Assembly: GCA_015494775.1 (NCBI GenBank)
Contig: WGAP01000048.1
Span: forward strand, 1-10,578
Length of the DNA: 10,578 bases
Direction of reading: 5' to 3'
Origin: Flavobacteriales bacterium
GTDB taxonomy: Bacteria; Bacteroidota; Bacteroidia; Flavobacteriales; Flavobacteriaceae
The position numbers and the translations under genes are program-made. Below are positions 4,776 to 10,578 of the stretch, piece by piece. The stretch's first letter is position 1. Every line of letters starts with the position of its first letter. The notes beneath the pieces are model-generated. The model was given only the letters and a program-made list of their open reading frames with translations. It made no database searches and had not been told where the DNA came from.

Positions 4776-6595
4776 CAATCGAATTTTTGGTTCAAAAAAC
4801 TGTGGTCGTCGTCCCAACGGGGATTTTCACTTTCCAAATTTACGATATTTCCGCTTTGTCCGCCCGGAGGTACGATGGGGCCCGAAAAGTTTTTCGAAAA
4901 GCGGTAATTATAGTTGCGCAAACGTTCGATTTCGTCCCGTCCGAGCGAAGGCGAAGCGGGTTTGGTGGCCGTTTCCGCCTGTTGGCCGTTGCGAAGCTTG
5001 TGATGCCGTTCGAAGCGTGTCATCATTTCCTTTTCGTAGGGTTCGGGATTTATTCGGCCGGTATGGGTGTCGCCGGTTGCCATACCGGTTTCCGTCACAA
5101 CTTCGGTGCGTGTGGCCGCTTCGGGACGGGTATTGGTATTTTCCGCTCGATTGTCGGAAGCCGTATCATCCTTTTCCGGTTCGTCGTTATCGTCCAAATC
5201 ATCGAACAAGGTGGGTTGTTCTACGGTGGGTTTGTGTTCCTTTTCGGTTACAATGATGATTTCGGGACGCTTTTTGTCGTCCTGTTTTTCGGAGGCCGGT
5301 TCGGCTTGTTCGGCCGGCTTGTCGGCTTGGGGCGTTTCCTTTTGTTTTTCCTGTTGGAACAATTCCCATTCGTGGCTATAATCATCATCGGCAACGGTTG
5401 TGTTGCCGGATTCCGCCGGGTCTTCCGTTTTTTCGTTGCCTAAATCCACTTGGACAATAATTTCTTTTTCGGACGAATCGGTTTCGGCCGGTTCATCCGC
5501 AGTGTCGGCGTCGTGGGGAAGCGGAATGGTAATACTTTTGGTATTTTCGGCTTCCGTAGGCACCACTACCACGGTTTCGTTTTTTTCTTCGTCTTGGAAA
5601 TTTGCCGATTTGCCCGTAAATCCGGTAGCAATGAGCGTAACGGCAATTTGGTTTTCCAATTCCGGATCTTCGCCCAAGCCGAAAATGACCTTAACCTTGG
5701 GATTTTGGGCTTGGTTGTGCAGCATTTTGTGAATCTTGTTGATTTCGTTGACCGTGATTTGCTGCCGGCCCGATAACACCAGTACCAAGAGGTTTTTGGC
5801 GCCTACGATTTTATTGTTGTTCAGCAAAGGCGATTCCAAAACTTTTTCCACCACCTCCTTGGCGCGGTTGGGCCCTTGTGCTTTGGCCGTGGCAATGAGG
5901 GCCGTTCCGCTGTCTTTGAGCACGGCTTCCACATCGTTGAAATCCAGGTTTATTTCCCAGTTGTAAATAATCACATTGATTACGCTCATCACGGCATTGT
6001 AAAGCACATGGTCGGATTTGGCAAACGCTTCTTTGAAGCCCAAATCGCCGTAAATTTCCACCAACCGTTCATTGTTGATCACAATCAGGGAATCCACGTG
6101 GCGTTTCAGTTCCTGCAAACCTTTGCGGGCTTGCTTCATACGATGTTCGCCTTCGTATTCGAAAGGCATGGTTACCACGCCCACGGTGAGCAATCCCAAT
6201 TCGCGGGCCACGCGCGCGATTTGCGGAGCGGCACCGGTTCCCGTTCCGCCGCCCATGCCGGCCGTAACGAAAACCATTTTGGTGTTTTGCGAGAGGATTT
6301 CCTTGATTTCGTCCAAACTTTCGGCTGCGGCTTTTTGGCCCAAGCTGGGTTCGCTGCCGGCGCCCAGACCGCCGGTAACATTTTTGCCCAACTGGATTTT
6401 GCGCGGCACCGGACTGGCTTTGAGGGCCTGCACATCGGTGTTGCAAACGATATATTCGGCTTGTTTGAGCGTATCGTTTTCATACATATAATTTACGGCA
6501 TTGGTGCCGGCACCGCCTACGCCGACGACCTTGATCAGGCGCGATATGCGTTCCTGCAAATGGTCGAATTCTATGACGTCGTTAATATTTATCAT
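4775..6595 (-). CDS. ftsZ: Cell division GTPase FtsZ, with long acidic linker
   Basis: FtsZ is the tubulin-like GTPase that polymerises into the division ring. The protein has 606 residues. The GTPase core runs to about 327: VVGVGGAGTNAV (23-34), CNTDVQAL (51-58), the nucleotide-binding signature GGGTGTG (115-121), and the T7 catalytic loop NLDFND with both aspartates, D218 and D221. The rest is unlike the 383-residue E. coli protein: about 220 residues (330-550) rich in Asp, Glu, Thr, Pro and Asn form a disordered linker. Then come a conserved-looking RLRNYNYRFSKNFSG block and the tail DDHSFLNQKFD, probably the peptide that binds FtsA. Long linkers of this kind are usual in Bacteroidota. The ATG at 6595 follows the ftsA stop by 12 bp. 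Confidence 0.98.
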   Translation of the reverse strand: MININDVIEFDHLQERISRLIKVVGVGGAGTNAVNYMYENDTLKQAEYIVCNTDVQALKASPVPRKIQLGKNVTGGLGAGSEPSLGQKAAAESLDEIKEILSQNTKMVFVTAGMGGGTGTGAAPQIARVARELGLLTVGVVTMPFEYEGEHRMKQARKGLQELKRHVDSLIVINNERLVEIYGDLGFKEAFAKSDHVLYNAVMSVINVIIYNWEINLDFNDVEAVLKDSGTALIATAKAQGPNRAKEVVEKVLESPLLNNNKIVGAKNLLVLVLSGRQQITVNEINKIHKMLHNQAQNPKVKVIFGLGEDPELENQIAVTLIATGFTGKSANFQDEEKNETVVVVPTEAENTKSITIPLPHDADTADEPAETDSSEKEIIVQVDLGNEKTEDPAESGNTTVADDDYSHEWELFQQEKQKETPQADKPAEQAEPASEKQDDKKRPEIIIVTEKEHKPTVEQPTLFDDLDDNDEPEKDDTASDNRAENTNTRPEAATRTEVVTETGMATGDTHTGRINPEPYEKEMMTRFERHHKLRNGQQAETATKPASPSLGRDEIERLRNYNYRFSKNFSGPIVPPGGQSGNIVNLESENPRWDDDHSFLNQKFD

Positions 6596-6607
6596 GGCTC
6601 CTGATTT

Positions 6608-8122
6608 TTAGTTGTTGGTTTCATCGATAACTTTACCGAAACCGGAGGAAAAATTATCCAAAATACGTTTAAAAAATCCTTTCTTTTTCATTTGGTAAGA
6701 TGCGGGATTTTTCAATCGTTCATCCAATTCGTCATCGTCTTCGTCCAAGGTTGTATTTGCGGTTCGGGCATTATTTTCCAAGGTCGCATCTGCCGCGCGA
6801 TTTTCCTTGTCGGCTTCCGAAAAACTTTCATGAGGCGCAGAACGATATTCATCACGGTCGGAGGTTTGCGTTTCTTCGTCCAAAGCCAAATCCAGCAAAC
6901 CTACAACCGTGGCAAACTGGGGTTGATAGAGCCGTTCGATTTTGGCATCGGGCGCCAAGAGCGGACGGGGGTCGCCGGCGGTAACGTCCATACCCAATTT
7001 GAATTGCAGGTATTGCACCAGGTTTTTCATCTGCGAGCCGCCACCGGTTACCACAATACCCAGGCCGATTTGTTCGCCCGGGAAAAATTCGCGGTATTCG
7101 TTCAGGAAGCGATCGATTTCGTTAACGATAATATCCACCTTGAAACGGATGGTTTCCGAAAGCATTTCCTGCTTGATACGCAGGGGCTTGGGGCTCCAAT
7201 CCAAGGGGATTTGAAGGGTTATGTTTTTTTCGGCGTTATCGGGTTTGACCGACCCGTAGCGCATTTTGATCATTTCGGCCATGGAAGGTGTCAGGTGGAA
7301 TTTTTGGATGATCTCGGTGGTGATATAGTCGCCGCCATAGGGAATAATGCCCGCAAAACGCACCTTGCCTTTGTTGCAAATCAATATATCGGACGTACCG
7401 CCCCCAATGTCCACCAAAGCCATACCCAATTGACATTGCGGTTCCTTCATCACCGCCTTGGCCGAAGCAATGGGTTGGAGGAAAATATCTTCGGTTTCCA
7501 ACCCGGCCATATCGATGCTGCGTTCCAATTTTTTGATTTTGTCCACATTGCCCACCACAACCATAAACGAAGCTTCGAAACGCTTGCCCAAGGCGCCCAC
7601 GGGCGAACCGTGAACCACTTGGTTATCCACCAAGAAGGCCTGCGGATAAACATCCAAAATTTCTTCATTGGGGTTAATGGTAACCGATTGACGGGCCATA
7701 TCGGCCAACTTGTTCAAATCGGCTTCGGATATAAGTTCCTGTGGTTCGGGACGGATAAAATATTCCCGCGTGTAGAGCGTTCGGATATGGTCGCCCGAAA
7801 TGCCTACGGTAACTTTTCGTATGGGCCTATCCAGTTTCATTTCCAATTCTTCCTTGACGTGGCGGATGGTGTCGGCCGTTTCCAACAGGTTGAAAATTTC
7901 GCCTTGAACCATTCCGGTATTTTGCAAAACCGAGTAATCCACCACTTGGATTTTTCCGTTTCGGTTGCGAAAGCCGGCCACGGCCACCACCTTGGTGGTG
8001 CCCACGTCCAAGGCCACTTTGATTTCTTGTTCCTGCACGGGTTTGGTTTGCCGGGACGGATTATGTATTTCTCCGGGGGTCATCGTCCCTTGCTGATGGT
8101 TTTGGTTAAAATTCGTGTTCAT
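6608..8122 (-). CDS. ftsA: Cell division protein FtsA, membrane tether of FtsZ
   Basis: FtsA is an actin-like ATPase that anchors FtsZ filaments to the inner face of the membrane. The protein has 504 residues. Nucleotide-binding motifs are in order: phosphate-1 ALDVGTTKVVAVAG (37-50), phosphate-2 LVDIGGGTSDI (236-246) and adenosine VVTGGGSQMKNL (357-368). After about 412 comes an Asp/Glu/Ser/Asn-rich linker of some 65 residues including DEDDDELDE (460-468). It ends in a basic amphipathic helix KKKGFFKRILDNFSSGFGKV (479-498), the expected membrane-targeting sequence. The first 30 residues are polar and not part of the core; the start could instead be M14 (8083). No Shine-Dalgarno sequence helps to decide, and I keep 8122 because it follows the ftsQ stop by 18 bp. 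Confidence 0.97.
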   Translation of the reverse strand: MNTNFNQNHQQGTMTPGEIHNPSRQTKPVQEQEIKVALDVGTTKVVAVAGFRNRNGKIQVVDYSVLQNTGMVQGEIFNLLETADTIRHVKEELEMKLDRPIRKVTVGISGDHIRTLYTREYFIRPEPQELISEADLNKLADMARQSVTINPNEEILDVYPQAFLVDNQVVHGSPVGALGKRFEASFMVVVGNVDKIKKLERSIDMAGLETEDIFLQPIASAKAVMKEPQCQLGMALVDIGGGTSDILICNKGKVRFAGIIPYGGDYITTEIIQKFHLTPSMAEMIKMRYGSVKPDNAEKNITLQIPLDWSPKPLRIKQEMLSETIRFKVDIIVNEIDRFLNEYREFFPGEQIGLGIVVTGGGSQMKNLVQYLQFKLGMDVTAGDPRPLLAPDAKIERLYQPQFATVVGLLDLALDEETQTSDRDEYRSAPHESFSEADKENRAADATLENNARTANTTLDEDDDELDERLKNPASYQMKKKGFFKRILDNFSSGFGKVIDETNN

Positions 8123-8140
8123 AGCGGTGCGTTTTGGACA

Positions 8141-8869
8141 TTAATTATTTTTGGTACAAACAATTTGATTATCAAACATCAGGTTGATTTCGGTATAAGG
8201 ATTGGCGGCCTTGCGGCCGGTCAAATATTTTTCGATTTCGAGTAATTTGTAAAACTTCCAACGGTAGTCGTCGGTATCGCCGAAAACCACCGGCGACGAA
8301 AGTGTGCGCAGATAAAGCCGCAGGTTGTTTCCGTCGTATTCCATCCGGCGCACTTGTCCGTGCAACCGGGCTTGGCGGTGGATGTAGGTGAGCAATGGAA
8401 ATAATTTTTTTACTTCGGCCCGGCCAATGATGCCGGTAAGCACGGGCAGCGGTTCTTTTTGCAAGCGGGAAACCGGCAAAACCTTTCCGCGGCGGTCGAT
8501 GTAGGACACACTTCCGTTGCCGCGTACAACGGCAATGGGTGTGATTTGGCGGATTTCGGCGTGTAAAAGCCCGTCGGGGCCGAGCCAAACTTCGGCATTT
8601 TCCACCATCGGATGCCTTTCGAGTTCGCTTTCCAGCCGGTGAACCAACGAAGGGATGTCTTGCACGCCGTTGCGCGGAGTGCCGGCAATAATGCGGCGAA
8701 TGTCGTCTTCGGTTACGTAATGTTTGTTTTCGGGATACAAGCGCACCACCGCCTGCGGATGCGAAACGGACGACCATTTACGGAGCGCACGATGATAGCT
8801 TAACCCGATGGAAAGGGCTAATAAAATCAGTAGTGCAATCAGAATAATATGTCCGAATACGGTTTTCAT
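8141..8869 (-). CDS. ftsQ: Cell division protein FtsQ/DivIB
   Basis: FtsQ is a single-pass inner-membrane protein that links cytoplasmic ring proteins with the periplasmic septal peptidoglycan machinery. The protein has 242 residues. One membrane helix (about 7-24, HIILIALLILLALSIGLS) sits behind a very short cytoplasmic tail. A POTRA-like region follows (about 38-108), with YVTEDDIRRII, the LESELERHPMVENAEV block and the LHAEIRQITPIAVV strand, then the FtsQ beta domain containing YIDRRGKVLPVS. The family diverges strongly in sequence, so the call also leans on position between murG and ftsA. Its ATG overlaps the murG stop as ATGA (4 bp). In most related genomes I would expect murC just upstream, and it is not there. 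Confidence 0.92.
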   Translation of the reverse strand: MKTVFGHIILIALLILLALSIGLSYHRALRKWSSVSHPQAVVRLYPENKHYVTEDDIRRIIAGTPRNGVQDIPSLVHRLESELERHPMVENAEVWLGPDGLLHAEIRQITPIAVVRGNGSVSYIDRRGKVLPVSRLQKEPLPVLTGIIGRAEVKKLFPLLTYIHRQARLHGQVRRMEYDGNNLRLYLRTLSSPVVFGDTDDYRWKFYKLLEIEKYLTGRKAANPYTEINLMFDNQIVCTKNN

Positions 8870-9969
8870 TTTCCTGCTAAATCCTTGATAATTTCATCCA
8901 CGATTTTTTGCGTTGCATCGGGGCGGGCGAGGTTGCGTATTTGTTGCTGCATATGGCGGCGGGCATCGTCGTCGGCCAGGAGGTTTTCCACGGTTCGGGG
9001 AAGTTCTTCAAGCCGGTTTTCGGAAAGCAAAACGGCCGCACCCTTGTCGGCAAAAGCCCGGGCGTTTTTGGTTTGATGGTCTTCGGCCACATTGGGCGAG
9101 GGCACCAAAATCACGGGCTTGCCGGCCAAGGCCAATTCCGACAGCGTTCCCGCGCCGGCACGCGACACAATCACATCGGCCACCGAAAAGGCACGCTGCA
9201 TATTTTCGATAAAAGGCACAATGCGCACCCTGTCGTTTTCCAAATCCCGGTAACGTTCGTAGTAGAGCTTTCCGGTTTGCCAAAACAATTGCATTCCTTG
9301 GGGCAGGCCATCCTTGACCCAGCGGGCGATTTCCCGGTTGATGGCCGCCGAACCCAAACTGCCGCCCAAAATCATCACCACGGGCAGGGCGGGATAGAGC
9401 CCGAGCGCCTTGAAATCATCGTCCTTGGCAGGAGGAATATTTTTCAGGTCATCGCGAACGGGGTTTCCGGTCATGATAATTTTTCCCTTCGGGAAAAAAC
9501 GGCGCACTTCGTCGTAGGCGGTAAAGATTTGGCGGGCCCGCTTGGCCAGGATTTTATTCGTAATGCCGGGATAGGAATTTTGTTCCTGAATATAGGTAGG
9601 GATACCCATTCGTTGGGCCGTCCACAAAAGGGGAAGCGATGCATAGCCACCGGTTCCGATGACGGCGTCGGGCCGGAAACGGCGTATCAATCGGTAGGCC
9701 TTCCATAAACTTTCCAAGGTTTTGAAGGGCAAGAGCAAATTTTTGGCACTCAGCTTACGTTGCAGTCCGGCAATGGGCAATCCCGTAATGGCGTATCCGT
9801 GCTTGGGCACGCGTTCCATTTCCATACGTCCCAGGGCACCTACAAATTGAATTTCGGCCCCGGGCAAGCGTTTTTTCAGTTCGTCGGCAATGCTGAGGGC
9901 AGGGAAAATATGTCCGCCGGTTCCGCCGCCGCTTACAAGGAATTTATATGTCGTTTTCGCTTTATTCAT
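8866..9969 (-). CDS. murG: Undecaprenyldiphospho-muramoylpentapeptide N-acetylglucosaminyltransferase MurG
   Basis: MurG transfers GlcNAc from UDP-GlcNAc to lipid I, producing lipid II, on the cytoplasmic face of the membrane. It has 367 residues, the usual length, with a two-lobed GT-B fold. Motifs are complete: GGGTGGHIFPALSIA (14-28) with catalytic-loop H20, GTGGYASLP (105-113), QEQNSYPGITNK (128-139), TGNPVR (167-172), GGSLGSAAIN (202-211) opening the nucleotide-binding lobe, and SRAGAGTLSELALAGKP (269-285), carrying the glutamate that contacts UDP-ribose, followed by AEDHQTKNA (295-303). Nothing suggests decay. The start overlaps the end of ftsW by 8 bp, and the stop overlaps ftsQ by 4 bp, indicating one tightly packed operon. 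Confidence 0.98.
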   Translation of the reverse strand: MNKAKTTYKFLVSGGGTGGHIFPALSIADELKKRLPGAEIQFVGALGRMEMERVPKHGYAITGLPIAGLQRKLSAKNLLLPFKTLESLWKAYRLIRRFRPDAVIGTGGYASLPLLWTAQRMGIPTYIQEQNSYPGITNKILAKRARQIFTAYDEVRRFFPKGKIIMTGNPVRDDLKNIPPAKDDDFKALGLYPALPVVMILGGSLGSAAINREIARWVKDGLPQGMQLFWQTGKLYYERYRDLENDRVRIVPFIENMQRAFSVADVIVSRAGAGTLSELALAGKPVILVPSPNVAEDHQTKNARAFADKGAAVLLSENRLEELPRTVENLLADDDARRHMQQQIRNLARPDATQKIVDEIIKDLAGK

Positions 9970-10578
9970 CGTATTGATTTTCTTTCGTTTTGGCCGTCAT
10001 CCCAATCTGAACAATGACCCCCAGCGCAAAGGCCGTCATAAACAAGGTGGTCCCGCCCGCACTGATAATGGGTAAAGGTTGGCCGGTTACGGGAATCAGC
10101 CCTACGGCTACGGACATATTGATTAGCGCTTGAAAAGTAATGGGCAATCCCGCCGCCAGAACCAATAATTTTTCGTAATAATCTTTGGTCAAACGGGATA
10201 TGGCCAATATTTTTAATGATAAAAAAATGTAAAGTATCAATACCAGTAATCCGCCCAGAATGGCGCCGTATTCCTCCACGATTATGGCATAGATAAAATC
10301 CGATGAGGATTGCGAGAGCAAATTCTTTTGGACGCTCTTGCCGGGTGCAAAACGAATAAGCCCGCCCGATGCAATGGCGATTTTGGCCCGCAAGGGTTGA
10401 ATGTCGGTTTGTTGTTTTTCCTTGGAGGCAAAGCGTTCAAAGCGATTGATCAACGTATCGATACGGTTGGGAATATATTGCGGAAAGGCCTTGGCCGCCA
10501 GGAAATACATCAACAAACCCAGCAATCCGAGCAAACCGGCATACAGGAATTTTTTAAATCCGTAACCGCCCAAAAACA
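9962..10578 (-). CDS. ftsW: Septal glycan polymerase FtsW, C-terminal half (truncated by window edge)
   Basis: FtsW is the SEDS-family glycosyltransferase that polymerises lipid II at the septum with its partner PBP3. Only the last 205 codons are in the window; the frame is open to the right edge, so the true start lies outside. Several hydrophobic membrane helices are visible, together with the SEDS landmarks PGKSVQ and SDFIYAIIVEEYG (about 10340-10265) and the C-terminal loop GLIPVTGQPLPIISAGG (about 10102-10052). Wording resembles flavobacterial FtsW as I recall it, rather than RodA, and the neighbour murG supports FtsW. Departures from the usual sequence are RFAPG where GKGPG is common and NLLSQ where NFLPQ is common. 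It ends with TAA at 9964-9962, inside the first codons of murG. Confidence 0.93.
   Translation of the reverse strand, partial: FLGGYGFKKFLYAGLLGLLGLLMYFLAAKAFPQYIPNRIDTLINRFERFASKEKQQTDIQPLRAKIAIASGGLIRFAPGKSVQKNLLSQSSSDFIYAIIVEEYGAILGGLLVLILYIFLSLKILAISRLTKDYYEKLLVLAAGLPITFQALINMSVAVGLIPVTGQPLPIISAGGTTLFMTAFALGVIVQIGMTAKTKENQYDE

Noticed and set aside
6692..8245. 517-codon open frame on the plus strand opposite ftsA and the end of ftsQ
   Set aside because: It is antisense to well-supported genes, its translation is rich in Phe/His/Gly with no recognisable domain, and such open antisense frames arise from the codon bias of the real genes.

Overview
All recognisable genes lie on the minus strand; I found no credible plus-strand gene. 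The window looks like a Bacteroidota chromosome, possibly a flavobacterial relative of moderate GC. Reasons: the cell-division order ftsW-murG-ftsQ-ftsA-ftsZ followed directly by a GatB/YqeY-domain gene, the long acidic tails of FtsZ and FtsA, the wording of the FtsW C-terminal half, lack of clear Shine-Dalgarno sequences, and TAnnTTTG-type -7 promoter elements before serS and the tRNA. The lineage call rests on memory of family sequences, not on a search.

Reading in the direction of transcription (right to left): 10578-4323 is the distal half of a division and cell-wall (dcw) operon: ftsW (5' part missing), murG, ftsQ, ftsA, ftsZ and yqeY, with overlaps of 1-8 bp or gaps below 20 bp. FtsW polymerises glycan strands at the septum, MurG makes lipid II, FtsQ bridges the periplasm, FtsA tethers FtsZ to the membrane and FtsZ forms the ring. 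murC, usually found between murG and ftsQ in this phylum, is absent: murG overlaps ftsQ by 4 bp. A tRNA-Arg(UCG) gene follows, with its own promoter and a rho-independent terminator.

4174-3288 is a gene-free block of about 890 bp, visibly richer in G+C than its neighbours and packed with nested inverted repeats of several kinds. Its most striking part (3938-4094) can fold almost without a gap into a four-way junction. This block is the main candidate for something undescribed.

3287-1 is a second transcription unit: a promoter, serS (seryl-tRNA synthetase), aroQ (type II dehydroquinase) and mfd (transcription-repair coupling factor), which runs off the left edge after 513 codons.
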